A stretch of DNA of 64,000 nucleotides from CAZROT01 sp964601895 (GTDB taxonomy: Bacteria > Pseudomonadota > Gammaproteobacteria > Enterobacterales > Enterobacteriaceae), in contig CAZROT010000002.1 in assembly GCA_964601895.1 (NCBI GenBank), positions 1 through 64,000 of the forward strand. Reading direction: 5' to 3'. Of this stretch, positions 21,698 to 32,327 are shown in pieces. The notes under the pieces were generated by a model. The model searched no databases and had not been told where the DNA came from. It worked only from the letters and a program-made list of their open reading frames with translations. Position 1 is the first letter of the stretch. Every line of letters starts with the position of its first letter. The translations under genes were made by a program, and so were the position numbers.

Positions 21698-23923
21698 ATG
21701 ACAAAAATAAGTAAAAACTATTTCGACAAATTTGATGATTATAATAATAGCTTGCGCCAGTACAAAGTATCGCTACAGGATAAGAATAAACTCAGCGCTT
21801 ATTATAATGATCTTGTCAGCAAATATAATACACTGGAAGCAGAGTTTACGACTTTTAAAAGTCTGATGACAAAAAATGAACGCAATACATTGATAGAGGT
21901 ACATGGTCGCCTGTTAGAGGCGCAAAAAGCGCTGGTGATAGACCGCAATAATACCCGTTCAGAAGGTGATTTGATCCCAGTTGCCCAGCTCCAGCAGGAA
22001 GGGAAAATAGCCATGCAGATTGAGGGGTTGCACTCTCAGGTACGCGCACTATTTAAAAGCATCGGCGAAGAGGACACTACAAGGAATGATGGTGTCATCC
22101 CTGTGTATGACCATCAGTTAACACCGAATGAATTAGCAACAGATGTGCTGGATGCACATGCATTTTACCGAATGATAACCAAAAAACGTGCTGCCGGAGA
22201 ATACAATGATGAGCAATTCGATAATCTCTTTATTGGTATTTCCGAAAATTTAACAAAAGCACCCATGACAGTAGCGGGTATCATCACATTTTATCAGAAT
22301 CATCAGATTCCCCCACTTTCAGATAACGAGCTGCGTGCATTATCTACCCATGCCTCACAGACTAGAGGCAATAAAGATAATGATTATATAAAAGAAACTA
22401 TGACAGTCAGTTATAAAACTGCTCTTGAAAGTCTCTCGATGACTGACAGTCGCAACACGCCTGTGATAAAAGATGCGGACAGTTTTTATAAACTAATATT
22501 TAACAAATTTATACGTGAAGAATATAAGGCGAAAGAGTTCTATGATCTGTATATCAATACTTCTGAGAAATTAGTGCATTCTGTATTAACGAAAGATGAA
22601 ATTAACAGAGTGTATCATGAACTGGGAATTAAGCCCCTGAAAGAAAATGAATGGGACGCACTGATTGCACGTCAGGAAAACAGAAGACAAACCGATAATA
22701 TTGCGCAGAAAAGTGGCAACCTTGACTTTCAGGGCACTGTACTTATTAATGCCGGGCAAAATTTCACCCTGAACGTTGATCTGTATTTTAATGAGCAAGC
22801 TGGTACGGCTGATTTTAATATTCAGACAATGCCTGGGGTTTTGCTGGAAACATCACGGTTGTTTAACGATATTTTTGGTATCAGAAAATTGGGTGACGCG
22901 ACCCATTTTCGCATATTTATTTTTAACAACAGACAGGATTATATAGATTATACAGCGGCTGGTAACCTTGCGGGCCATGCGAGCCCTTCTGATAATGGCA
23001 ATGTGGCCAGTATTTATATGTTCCAGGGAAAAGACAATTATGAGGATCCGGACAGTTTACTCTGTCATGAATTTGTCCATGCGTTGACCTTTCAGGCAAC
23101 TGCCAAGCTTTCCCTGCCACGTACTTTTATGGAAGGCATGGCACAATATATTATGTTTAAAATGGAGGGGAAAAGCACTGCGGATATCGTTCAAATGATA
23201 CCTGAAGAAAGCACTAATCGCAGTATTAAGGACATCATTCTTACGCCGTTAAGTGAAAATGATCACTACACAATCGGTCCTGCCATAGTGGCCTGGCTGC
23301 AGGAAACTGCACCGGATTTTTTCAGAGAATTGCTTTTTACCGCCGAGCAGGCCAGAAAAAATGACAGTCATTTTTATCTGTATAAAATGATGAATGACTT
23401 TTTTGCTCAACAGGCGAATAAGACGCTTAAGGAAATGACGTGGTTTCTGGACAGGATGTCCGATGCGCAGAAAAATTATTTACCCAATCCTGATGAAACC
23501 GTGCAGCATCACCATCAGCCGCAGACACATTCCGCCTTTCTGGGAATGCAGGGTAATGACTCTGGTAATAAAGTGCACCAGCATGCTGATCCTGCTCAAA
23601 ATCCAATACCACAGAGTAGTAATAATGACAGGACCATCGTAGATTATCTTGATATACAGAATTTATATAACACTGTTAAAGAAGAAGAAAAATCATCGGT
23701 CAGGATGCTATGGGATAAATTACATGCTGTCAGGTACTCTCTTATCGAAGTGGCTCTTAATGAAGAGGAAAGGCGTTATATTGAACGGCTATACAAGCGG
23801 GATTATGACGACGACTTTGATGAAGAGCCTGAGACAGTGTATGTGAACATGGGCATTGATGAAGGTGCTGATGCAGGACAACCGCCAGAGGTAGTTTATA
23901 CAGCTAGCGATTTCTTTGGTTGA
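21698..23923 (+). CDS. Gluzincin-type zinc metallopeptidase, probably secreted
   Basis: A 741-aa protein starting at ATG 21698 after AGAGGA. Residues about 1-120 look coiled-coil. Two tandem domains of about 65 residues follow (near 150-215 and 255-325), each with a [H/S]FY..I..K start and an L..NE..AL end. The peptidase core holds His457-Glu458-Phe-Val-His461 and a downstream Glu479 (FMEGMAQY). This is a zinc site of the HExxH...E gluzincin type, resembling M9 collagenase-like enzymes. The C-terminal tail is His/Gln-rich, then acidic. No Sec signal peptide is visible, so export by type I or type III secretion is possible. A type I exporter lies 340 nt downstream. The substrate is unknown. 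Confidence 0.85.
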   Translation: MTKISKNYFDKFDDYNNSLRQYKVSLQDKNKLSAYYNDLVSKYNTLEAEFTTFKSLMTKNERNTLIEVHGRLLEAQKALVIDRNNTRSEGDLIPVAQLQQEGKIAMQIEGLHSQVRALFKSIGEEDTTRNDGVIPVYDHQLTPNELATDVLDAHAFYRMITKKRAAGEYNDEQFDNLFIGISENLTKAPMTVAGIITFYQNHQIPPLSDNELRALSTHASQTRGNKDNDYIKETMTVSYKTALESLSMTDSRNTPVIKDADSFYKLIFNKFIREEYKAKEFYDLYINTSEKLVHSVLTKDEINRVYHELGIKPLKENEWDALIARQENRRQTDNIAQKSGNLDFQGTVLINAGQNFTLNVDLYFNEQAGTADFNIQTMPGVLLETSRLFNDIFGIRKLGDATHFRIFIFNNRQDYIDYTAAGNLAGHASPSDNGNVASIYMFQGKDNYEDPDSLLCHEFVHALTFQATAKLSLPRTFMEGMAQYIMFKMEGKSTADIVQMIPEESTNRSIKDIILTPLSENDHYTIGPAIVAWLQETAPDFFRELLFTAEQARKNDSHFYLYKMMNDFFAQQANKTLKEMTWFLDRMSDAQKNYLPNPDETVQHHHQPQTHSAFLGMQGNDSGNKVHQHADPAQNPIPQSSNNDRTIVDYLDIQNLYNTVKEEEKSSVRMLWDKLHAVRYSLIEVALNEEERRYIERLYKRDYDDDFDEEPETVYVNMGIDEGADAGQPPEVVYTASDFFG

Positions 23924-24264
23924 CTAAAGGCGGCTGAGTGCAGGAAGCAATAAGTCGTTTTGAGCAGCATGGTACGACTGCCTGCGGTGCTGGCAGGTAG
24001 TCACCATAATGCTAAAGACCAGGGCTTGGGCGAAGTCATGTTATCCGCAGTATGGATGATATTGACCTTGCTCGTCTGAGTGATAACAACAGGGTCATTA
24101 TTAGCACGCTGCCGAACAGAAATATTGGTAAATGCCAGTGTTGTGACAATACGATACCATGATTAATGTTGATTATCTGAGCACTAATTTTCATTGGGTG
24201 CTGCTATCTGGTGATGGGCATGAACGGGCATATAATACTCGAAATAAACGACACCATTTCTTAA
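23924..24264 (+). other. 340-bp gap before the type I exporter
   Basis: No open frame with family resemblance is seen. Composition is less AT-rich than the gap upstream of the metallopeptidase, so it could contain the remains of a lost coding sequence. No terminator or promoter could be placed with confidence. Confidence 0.35.
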
Positions 24265-26004
24265 ATGAAACGTACAAAGATTACAGATAAAAGTCCGAAG
24301 CAGGACAGCGGGATGCTGGCAGCCATACTCAAGGAATACCGTCCTGGCTTGTTCAGTATCGGCGTATTTAGTGCTGTCATTAACGTGCTGATGCTCGCAC
24401 CGTCACTTTACATGCTACAGGTTTATGATCGTGTACTGTCATCAGGCAATCAGATGACCTTGCTGATGCTGACATTACTGGTTGTAGGTTTGTATCTGTT
24501 CAGTGGCGTTATGGAGTGGGTACGTAGCCTGACTGTGATTCGCATGGGCACACGGCTGGATTTATCACTTAACCAGCGCGTCTTTGACGCTGCTTTTCAG
24601 CAGAATCTGAAAGGTGGAGATTCACAGGCCGGCCAGGCATTGAATGATCTGACTACCCTGCGTCAGTTTGCCACCGGTAGTGCACTATTTGCCCTGTTTG
24701 ATGCGCCCTGGTTTCTTTTTTTTCTTGCTATAGTGTTTTTATTGCATCCCTGGCTGGGGTATCTGGCTCTGGGCGGATCATTGCTGTTAATACTGCTTGC
24801 CTGGTTGAATCAGCGTTACACACAGCATCCTCTGGAAGAAGCAGGCAAAATGGCACGCATGGCAACTCATCAGGCATCAGTGCATCTGCGTAATACTGAT
24901 GTCATCGAAGCGATGGGAATGCTTGGCAACATACGTCGTCACTGGCTGGCAAACCATCATGGTTTTTTATACCAGCAGGGAATCGCCAGTGAACGCATGT
25001 CTCTTGCCAGTGCCGGTTCGAAAACTGCACGACTGATATTGCAGTCACTGGTCCTCGGAACAGGTGCCCTGCTTGCTGTTAAAGGAGAAATTACTGCCGG
25101 TATGATGATTGCGGGTTCGATTCTGGTTGGACGTGTACTTAGCCCCATTGACCAGCTGATTGCCGTCAGTAAGCAGTGGAATAGTGCCAGCCACGCATGG
25201 CAGCGTTTACAGAGCTTATTTCAGCATCATATGCCTCCTGCAGAGGTAATGGCATTACCTGCTCCTGTTGGTAATCTCAGTGTTGAACATCTGCTGTATC
25301 GTCCCCACCCGGAACTCCCTCCGTTGCTGTATGATATTCATTTTTCCCTCACGGCGGGGAAAACACTCGGTATTCTTGGCAGTTCCGGTTCAGGAAAATC
25401 CACGCTGGCCAGATTACTGGTGGGTGCACTGGCTCCCACAATGGGGACCGTACGTCTGGATGATGCGGATTTACATCAAATGAACAGAGAAGCCATTGGC
25501 CCTCATATTGGTTACCTGCCCCAAGATGTGCAGTTATTCGCGGGTACCGTTGCGCAAAACATAGCGCGCTTTGGTGAAGCTTACCCCGCAGGAATCATCA
25601 CTGCGGCTCAGATGGCAGGCGTTCATGAGCTTATTCTGTCATTGCCTCAAGGATATGACACCTTGCTGGGTGAGGCGGGCCGCGGCCTGTCGGGTGGACA
25701 GAAACAACGCATTGCGCTGGCACGCGCGCTGTATGGTATGCCTGAATTAATTGTGCTCGATGAACCTGATGCCAGTCTGGATGCGGATGGAGACAAAGCC
25801 CTGCACGTTGTACTGCAAGCGCTGAAAAAACAGCAGTGTACCCTGATACTGATTACCCACCGTCCGGCACTGATGATGCTGACTGATAACGTACTTATCT
25901 TAAAACCCGGGCAGGCCGCGTACTTTGGTCCTGCACAAGCGTTATTAAACAAACTCGAGAATGCCCCGAGTCATCTCTCTGAAAATACAGTTGAACCATC
26001 TTAG
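24265..26004 (+). CDS. Type I secretion ABC transporter (PrtD/LipB family)
   Basis: A 579-aa inner-membrane ABC exporter of the family that secretes RTX proteases and lipases. An N-terminal transmembrane domain (residues about 25-300) precedes the ATPase domain. The ATPase has Walker [10 protein letters not shown] (near residue 374), Q-loop YLPQDVQLF, signature LSGGQKQR, Walker [10 protein letters not shown] and an H-loop ITHR. No C39-like peptidase domain is present, as is usual for this branch. The ribosome-binding site at ATG 24265 is poor. The membrane-fusion partner starts 21 nt downstream. No outer-membrane component is nearby, so a TolC elsewhere is expected. Confidence 0.92.
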   Translation: MKRTKITDKSPKQDSGMLAAILKEYRPGLFSIGVFSAVINVLMLAPSLYMLQVYDRVLSSGNQMTLLMLTLLVVGLYLFSGVMEWVRSLTVIRMGTRLDLSLNQRVFDAAFQQNLKGGDSQAGQALNDLTTLRQFATGSALFALFDAPWFLFFLAIVFLLHPWLGYLALGGSLLLILLAWLNQRYTQHPLEEAGKMARMATHQASVHLRNTDVIEAMGMLGNIRRHWLANHHGFLYQQGIASERMSLASAGSKTARLILQSLVLGTGALLAVKGEITAGMMIAGSILVGRVLSPIDQLIAVSKQWNSASHAWQRLQSLFQHHMPPAEVMALPAPVGNLSVEHLLYRPHPELPPLLYDIHFSLTAGKTLGILGSSGSGKSTLARLLVGALAPTMGTVRLDDADLHQMNREAIGPHIGYLPQDVQLFAGTVAQNIARFGEAYPAGIITAAQMAGVHELILSLPQGYDTLLGEAGRGLSGGQKQRIALARALYGMPELIVLDEPDASLDADGDKALHVVLQALKKQQCTLILITHRPALMMLTDNVLILKPGQAAYFGPAQALLNKLENAPSHLSENTVEPS

Positions 26005-26025
26005 TATGGCCCAGGAACAATACAG

Positions 26026-27363
26026 ATGTCTGTACAGAAAGAAAATTCATTGCCGCCGTTGACGTCATTGAGCGAATTAAAATACGACGAAAAATCTTTT
26101 CTGCATCTGGGCTGGCTGCTGGTCATGGTCGGATTTGGTGGTTTTATGCTGTGGGCTGCGCTAGCCCCGCTGGACAAAGGTGTGTCAGTATCGGGTAATG
26201 TTGTGGTGACCGGCAACCGCAAGGCCATCCAGCATCAGCATGGTGGCATTGTTGAGCGCATTCTGGTACATGATGGTGACCGGGTACAGGCAGGCCAGGT
26301 ACTGCTGGCATTGAATACCACTGAAGTACAATCTGAGCGTGACGCTCAGTTCAGGCAATATCAACAGCTCCTCGCCAATGAAGCACGCCTCATTGCCCAT
26401 CTGCGCGATGAAAAAACACTGGTTATTACTCCTGCACTGCAGGAACAACTGACCAGTTCGGGTATGTCAGAAATTATCAGGCTGCAGCAGCAGCTCCTTA
26501 TGAGTCAACAGCGGGTCCTGCAGCTGGAATTATCAGCGATTGAAGAAAACATTACTGGTCTCGGCGAAATGCTCAGGGCACAACAACAGGCAGCAGCCAG
26601 TGAACGTATACAGAAAACCATGCTGAGTAATAAGCTGGCAGGGTTACGCGGTCTGGTAAAAAAAGGCTATGTTTCACAGCATACTCTGCTGGAAATGGAA
26701 CATCAGTATGCTGAGATTGAGGGCAGGCTGGCACGCACCATAGGTGAAATTAACCGGATACAGCATCAGGTGCTGGAACAGAGGCTGATGAGTGAACAGC
26801 GCCAGCAGAACTGGCAGAAAGAAACCAGCGCGCAGCTCAGTGACGTGCAGGTTAATCTTGATAATGTTAACGCCAGGCTTACACGGGCAAAATTTCTGCT
26901 GACCAATACGCAAGTCAGGGCTCCGGTAGCAGGCACAGTGGTAGGTATGTCGGTGTTCACTGAAGGCGGTGTCATTACCGGCGGCCAGAAACTGATGGAA
27001 GTCGTGCCGGATGACCAGCCGCTGCTGGTGGATGCGCGCGTACCGGTACAACTCATCGATCAGGTCAGGGTCGGTTTACCCGTGGAACTGCAGTTTATTG
27101 CCTTTAACCAGAGTACGACGCCGAGAGTAGAAGGAACAGTGAAGCTGATTTCTGCCGACAGGCTGATGCATGAGCAGTCAGGCGAGCCTTATTATCTGCT
27201 GCAGATACAGGTCAGTGATGAGAACCGCATCACTCTGCGGGGATTGACAATAAAGCCAGGAATGCCAGTGGAATGTTTTGTGCGCACAGGTGAGCGTTCT
27301 CTGTTGAATTACCTGTTCAAGCCACTTTGGGATCGCCTGCATATGAGCTTAAATGAAGAGTAA
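26026..27363 (+). CDS. Type I secretion membrane-fusion protein (HlyD/PrtE family)
   Basis: A 445-aa periplasmic adaptor linking the ABC exporter to an outer-membrane channel. One membrane anchor lies near residues 27-48, then a lipoyl/barrel segment (GNVVVTGNRKAIQHQHGGIV, then VHDGDRVQAGQVLL). Long coiled-coil hairpins follow (about 100-285). The closing half-motif is VRAPVAGTVVGMSVFTEGGV, before a C-terminal beta domain. CCAGGA precedes ATG 26026. It forms an operon with the ABC gene. Confidence 0.92.
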   Translation: MSVQKENSLPPLTSLSELKYDEKSFLHLGWLLVMVGFGGFMLWAALAPLDKGVSVSGNVVVTGNRKAIQHQHGGIVERILVHDGDRVQAGQVLLALNTTEVQSERDAQFRQYQQLLANEARLIAHLRDEKTLVITPALQEQLTSSGMSEIIRLQQQLLMSQQRVLQLELSAIEENITGLGEMLRAQQQAAASERIQKTMLSNKLAGLRGLVKKGYVSQHTLLEMEHQYAEIEGRLARTIGEINRIQHQVLEQRLMSEQRQQNWQKETSAQLSDVQVNLDNVNARLTRAKFLLTNTQVRAPVAGTVVGMSVFTEGGVITGGQKLMEVVPDDQPLLVDARVPVQLIDQVRVGLPVELQFIAFNQSTTPRVEGTVKLISADRLMHEQSGEPYYLLQIQVSDENRITLRGLTIKPGMPVECFVRTGERSLLNYLFKPLWDRLHMSLNEE

Positions 27364-27966
27364 GTGTTCACTCTATGGCAATGCCTGTAGCGGCGGCTGT
27401 TGCATCGGGCATGTATGGGAATTCGTTTTATGCTGTTCATAACTGGTGGCAATATACTTTATTACGGGTAGATGCAGCATAACCTGCTTTTTAGCTGGGT
27501 CTTCGCTGATTTTTGCGCAACTGAATGTTTTTCCTCCATTCTGTTTGTGCGTATTGCCTGTTATGCAATACCTGTACAAGGCACAGGGTACCTGATGGCA
27601 CTTGCTGTTTTAACAGTCAGTTAGCCTGTTTTATTTTTTCCCTGCAATAGATTAAATGCGTTTTTTTCGCTACCATTTTTACATGGTTCTACTTTTTTTG
27701 TGGCACAACACTAATGATATTGCGTAAAGCAGACCTGCCTGAAATGACTGCTGACGCCTGTCTGTCAGCAATTTCGTTGTGCAGAGCGCGCAGCGGACGA
27801 TGGCAGGGAAAAAAACAGTTAATTGCTGTTGTTACCGGCGAGATAACTTCGTATGACAACGCTTATCTGCCATTTATTAGCAATTCAGCAGGCAGACTGT
27901 CATGACAACAAAAGTTAACCGAATATCGCTATCTCCTGCAAAATTAATGAACAAACAGGAAAGAAA
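27364..27966 (+). other. 600-bp gap between exporter and RND genes
   Basis: The only frame of note (27714-27905, 63 codons) has no good ribosome-binding site or family resemblance, and I do not call it. No regulator gene of TetR or LysR type accompanies the downstream efflux genes. No terminator with a clear T-run was found. Confidence 0.45.
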
Positions 27967-29112
27967 ATGCTAACCAAACGAATGCTGGTAATGCTGGGTG
28001 GCTTGCTGGTACTGGTTTTGATACTGGCACTGGGTTTTTTCTTACATATTAAAAAAATGATGGCCAGCGCGCCAAAACCCGGGCCTCAAACCGTGACAAC
28101 GGCGATTGTCAGACCGCAGGAATGGCAGCCTCAATTGACTGCTCCAGGAACACTCAGTGCGGTACGGGGAGTGGATATCAGCAGTGAAGTCACAGGTCAG
28201 GTAAAGCGTATTAATTTTCAGTCCGGTCAGGATATCAAGGAGGGCGATATTCTGCTGCAGTTGAATGATGATGCCGATATTGCCCAGTTACGTTCATTGC
28301 AGGCGGCGTCAGAGCTTGCTGCCATAACATTTAAGCGCAATAAGTCTTTACTGGCGAGCAAAAGTATCAGTCAGGCGCAACTCGACAGTGTCGCTGCAGA
28401 ATTAAAAAGCAAAGAAGCACTGGTTGCACAGCAATCTGCGCTGGTGGCAAAAAAAACGCTGCGGGCACCGTTCAGTGGTCGTCTCGGTATTACCGCTGTT
28501 AATCCAGGGCAGTACATCAGTCCCGGGAACAGTCTTGTTACCCTGCAATCAATTGATGCGTTGTACGTCGATTTTTATCTACCTCAGCGCCATGCGGATA
28601 GTTTACTACCCGGCCAGACCGTTATCGTTCAAAGCGATTCGTACAAAAATGAAACCTTCAACGGCAAGGTAACGGCTGTCAATCCTAAAATTGATATTTC
28701 AACGCGCAATATTCATGTGCAGGCAACAGTAGATAATCCGCAGCGCAGGCTATTACCTGGCATGTCTGTCAATGCTTTTATTCATGTGGGTGACAAACAG
28801 AACAGGCTGACGTTACCTCAGACCGCCATCACTTATAATCCTTACGGTTCAACGGTATTTATTGTCAAAAAGCAGGGTCAGGAAGCGACAAAAGCCGGAG
28901 AAAAGGCCGCTTCTGCCGGTCTTGAAGTACAGCAGGTTTTTGTTGTGGCGGGTGAAACACGTGGCGATCAAGTCGCTATTACCAAAGGTTTACAGGAAGG
29001 GCAGGAAGTTGTCACCAGCGGACAGATAAAACTCAAAAATGGTACACCTGTTGTGGTGGATAATACTGTGCTCCCTGCTGATAATCCTAATCCTGCCCCT
29101 CAGGAGCAGTAA
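27967..29112 (+). CDS. RND efflux periplasmic adaptor subunit
   Basis: A 381-aa membrane-fusion protein of the AcrA/MexA type. A single N-terminal membrane segment (about residues 8-27) is followed by lipoyl half-motifs (GVDISSEVTGQVKRINFQSG and TLRAPFSGRLGI), an alpha-hairpin between them, and beta-barrel and membrane-proximal domains (NPRNIHVQATVDN-like segment, LPGMSVNAFIHVG). AGGAAAG precedes ATG 27967. It lies 9 nt before its pump gene. Confidence 0.93.
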   Translation: MLTKRMLVMLGGLLVLVLILALGFFLHIKKMMASAPKPGPQTVTTAIVRPQEWQPQLTAPGTLSAVRGVDISSEVTGQVKRINFQSGQDIKEGDILLQLNDDADIAQLRSLQAASELAAITFKRNKSLLASKSISQAQLDSVAAELKSKEALVAQQSALVAKKTLRAPFSGRLGITAVNPGQYISPGNSLVTLQSIDALYVDFYLPQRHADSLLPGQTVIVQSDSYKNETFNGKVTAVNPKIDISTRNIHVQATVDNPQRRLLPGMSVNAFIHVGDKQNRLTLPQTAITYNPYGSTVFIVKKQGQEATKAGEKAASAGLEVQQVFVVAGETRGDQVAITKGLQEGQEVVTSGQIKLKNGTPVVVDNTVLPADNPNPAPQEQ

Positions 29113-29121
29113 GGTATTACC

Positions 29122-32100
29122 ATGAATTTTACTGATATCTTTATTCGCCGGCCTGTTCTGGCTACCACAGTCAGCCTGTTTATTGTGGTACTGGGTGTGC
29201 GTTCACTCTTCGGTCTTTCAGTCAGCGAATATCCGGAAATGAAGAATGCGATTGTAACGGTATCTACTGCTTACTATGGCGCGGATGCTAAAACGGTAGC
29301 TGGATTTATTACCCAGCCGCTCGAATCAGCAATTGCTCAGGCAGAAGGTATTGATTATTTATCCTCGTCCAGCAACAGTGGTGTTTCAACCATTACCGCG
29401 ACACTACGCCTGAATTATGATGCCAACCGTGCACTCACGGAAATCAATACCAAAGTCAATTCTGTCAAGAATCAGCTACCGGCGCAGGCACAGGAGCCGG
29501 TATTGACTGTGGAAATGGGGCAGACTACTGCGGCGATGTATCTGGGTTTTTACAGTGATACGCTGGCGGATAACAGCATTACCGACTACCTGTTACGTGT
29601 GGTTAAGCCAAAACTGGATTCCATTGAGGGCGTACAGACAGCTGAATTGCTGGGTGCACGTAACTTTGCTCTGCGCGCCTGGCTGGATACAGAAAAAATG
29701 GCTGCGCAGAATGTGACAGCTGCAGATATTAGCGTTGCACTTTCCCGCAATAATTTTCTGGCGGCCCTTGGCAATAGTAAAGGTCAGATGGTCACAGTCC
29801 CTCTGACTGCCAGCACTGATCTGCATACCGTGGAAGAATTCAAGCGGCTTGCTGTTAAGCAAAAAGGGGATGCGATTGTGCGCCTGGAAGATGTGGCTTA
29901 TGTCACGCTGGGCTCAGAAGATTATAATTTTAATGTTGCGTTCAGCGGTGTGCGTTCCATCTTCATTGGCATTAAGGTTGGGCCAGACGCAAATATTCTC
30001 GATGTAGCCAGCCGGGTGCGCGATGCCTTTCCCGGTGTTCAGGCACAGTTACCCGTAGGGTTGACCGGAGAAATAGTCTACGATTCTACCGAATTCATCA
30101 ATATGTCCATTTCTGAAGTGGTTAAAACACTGCTGGAAGCACTGGTGATAGTCACGCTGGTTATTTTCCTGTTTCTCGGCAGCCTGCGGGCAGTACTGGT
30201 GCCGGTTATTGCCATGCCCCTGTCTTTAGTCGGGACGTTCTTCATCATGCTGATGCTGGGCTATTCCATTAATTTACTGACGTTACTGGCGTTAGTACTG
30301 GCGATTGGCCTTGTGGTAGACGATGCGATTATTGTGGTTGAAAACGTCGACAGGCACATGAAAGAAGGTATGTCACCCTTTGATGCGTCACTACTTGCTG
30401 CGCGTGAACTGGGCAGTCCTATTCTTGCAATGACCGTGGTACTGGTTGCTGTGTATGTTCCGATTGGTTTTCAGGGAGGACTTACAGGAGCCCTGTTTAC
30501 TGAATTTGCTTTTACTCTGGCGGCGGCAGTTACCGTATCCGGTGTTGTTGCACTGACGCTTTCTCCCATGATGTGTTCCCGATTTTTTAATCATAAGCAG
30601 GAAAATAATCGCCTTATTCATGCCATCGATGCCACGTTTGAAAAAGTACATGACGGCTATCAGCGGTTACTGCATAACCTGTTGCAGACGTGGCCTGTCC
30701 TTATTGTTATGGGCGTCATACTGATTGCACTGCTGGTTCTGATGTTTAAAATGTCGCAGTCTGAACTGGCACCTGAAGAAGATAAAGGCATCGTATTATC
30801 TCAGATGACAGGTCCAATAACAGCGACGGCCGGGCAAATGCAAACCTATGCTGATCAGATCTTTAAGGTAGGGAAAAGCATGCCTGAATATGAACAAATG
30901 TTTCAGATAACAGGAGTGCCAGGCGTCAATACCGGTATAGGCGGTGTGTTGTTCAAATCATGGGACCTGCGCACGCGCGGTGCACATGAAATTCAGCGCG
31001 ATTTGCAGGCAAAATGGGATAAAATTGCTGGCGTACGTATCGCCGCCTTTCAGTTTCCTCCGTTGCCCGGTGCATCTGGTCTGCCGGTTCAGTTTGTGAT
31101 TACCACGACAGAGCCCTTTGAAAATCTCAACAGCGTAGTACAGCAGATGCTGCAAAAAGCAGGAACTTCCGGTAAGTTCTATTTCATCGATACTGATCTG
31201 AAAATAGACAAACCTCAGGCGACCCTGATATTGGATAGGGACAGGATAACAGCGCTTGGCATGACACAACAGGATGTCGGTAATGCACTCAGTTCTGCCC
31301 TGAGCGGTGGCTATGTGAATTATTTTTCCATCGACGGGCGTTCCTATAAGGTTATCCCTCAGGTGCTGCAGGTTAATCGTCTGAATCCTGAACAGGTACT
31401 GAATTATCATATTAAAGCACCTGATAACAGTCTGCTGCCAGTCAGTACGATAGCGACGCTTAAGTACGATATTGTGCCGCAATCCGTCACGCGTTTTCAG
31501 CAGCTGAATTCTGCGACCCTTTCGGGCGTGGCAGGTGTTTCTCAGGGTGAAGCGCTGACTTTTCTGCAGGACAGCCTCAGGGAAATAGCGCCCGCAGGTT
31601 ATAATAGTGATTATTCGGGGCAGTCGCGTCAGTACATACAGGAATCAGGAGGATTTCTGTTTACGATGCTGTTTGCCGTCATTGTTGTCTTCCTGACACT
31701 GGCGGCTCTGTTTGAAAGCTTTCGCGATCCTGTTGTAATTCTGGTATCAGTTCCACTGGCGTTATTTGGCGCTATGATGTTTATTTTTATGGGTTTTTCT
31801 TCGCTGAATATTTATACCGAAGTTGGGCTGGTGACACTGATGGGGTTAATCAGTAAGCATGGGATCCTGATTGTAGAGGTGGCCAACGAACTGCGTAAAA
31901 ACGGGGCCGGCAAACGCGAAGCGATTGAAAATGCGGCAGTGGTGCGCTTAAGACCCATACTGATGACAACTGCCGCTATGGTACTGGGTGTTATTCCGCT
32001 GGTAATTGCATCCGGTGCGGGGGCTGCCGGGCGTCATGCAATGGGGCTGGTGATATTCACCGGGCTGTCCATTGGTACTTTCTTTACGCTGTTTGTAGTT

Positions 32101-32163
32101 CCTGCCATGTATCTGTTGCTGGCATCAAATGATGTGGCGGGTACACAGCCACAGAGCAGCTGA
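29122..32163 (+). CDS. RND-family efflux pump (HAE1 type)
   Basis: A 1013-aa inner-membrane, proton-driven exporter of the AcrB/MexB superfamily. The N-terminal signature is MNFTDIFIRRPVLATTVSLF. Twelve membrane segments are expected in two groups around two large periplasmic loops. Residues GLVVDDAIIVVENVDRH on TM4 include the proton-relay Asp pair (DD). The substrate cannot be told from sequence. Co-transcribed with the adaptor; no outer-membrane factor follows, so TolC use is likely. Confidence 0.94.
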   Translation: MNFTDIFIRRPVLATTVSLFIVVLGVRSLFGLSVSEYPEMKNAIVTVSTAYYGADAKTVAGFITQPLESAIAQAEGIDYLSSSSNSGVSTITATLRLNYDANRALTEINTKVNSVKNQLPAQAQEPVLTVEMGQTTAAMYLGFYSDTLADNSITDYLLRVVKPKLDSIEGVQTAELLGARNFALRAWLDTEKMAAQNVTAADISVALSRNNFLAALGNSKGQMVTVPLTASTDLHTVEEFKRLAVKQKGDAIVRLEDVAYVTLGSEDYNFNVAFSGVRSIFIGIKVGPDANILDVASRVRDAFPGVQAQLPVGLTGEIVYDSTEFINMSISEVVKTLLEALVIVTLVIFLFLGSLRAVLVPVIAMPLSLVGTFFIMLMLGYSINLLTLLALVLAIGLVVDDAIIVVENVDRHMKEGMSPFDASLLAARELGSPILAMTVVLVAVYVPIGFQGGLTGALFTEFAFTLAAAVTVSGVVALTLSPMMCSRFFNHKQENNRLIHAIDATFEKVHDGYQRLLHNLLQTWPVLIVMGVILIALLVLMFKMSQSELAPEEDKGIVLSQMTGPITATAGQMQTYADQIFKVGKSMPEYEQMFQITGVPGVNTGIGGVLFKSWDLRTRGAHEIQRDLQAKWDKIAGVRIAAFQFPPLPGASGLPVQFVITTTEPFENLNSVVQQMLQKAGTSGKFYFIDTDLKIDKPQATLILDRDRITALGMTQQDVGNALSSALSGGYVNYFSIDGRSYKVIPQVLQVNRLNPEQVLNYHIKAPDNSLLPVSTIATLKYDIVPQSVTRFQQLNSATLSGVAGVSQGEALTFLQDSLREIAPAGYNSDYSGQSRQYIQESGGFLFTMLFAVIVVFLTLAALFESFRDPVVILVSVPLALFGAMMFIFMGFSSLNIYTEVGLVTLMGLISKHGILIVEVANELRKNGAGKREAIENAAVVRLRPILMTTAAMVLGVIPLVIASGAGAAGRHAMGLVIFTGLSIGTFFTLFVVPAMYLLLASNDVAGTQPQSS

Positions 32164-32327
32164 GAAATTCACCAGGTATCACCGCCAGTGTTCTGGCATT
32201 GCACAGGTACCCTGTTGATTACGGTGGTTATATTAGCGGGCGTTAATTTTGACCGCCATATTGACGATGCAAAGCGATTTGTTGCCTGATTAAGTCGTTC
32301 ACCCGTTGACCCTGTTAAGAGACGAGC

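Noticed and set aside
27714..27905. A 63-codon frame between the type I exporter and RND genes
   Set aside because: No good ribosome-binding site, no recognisable motif.
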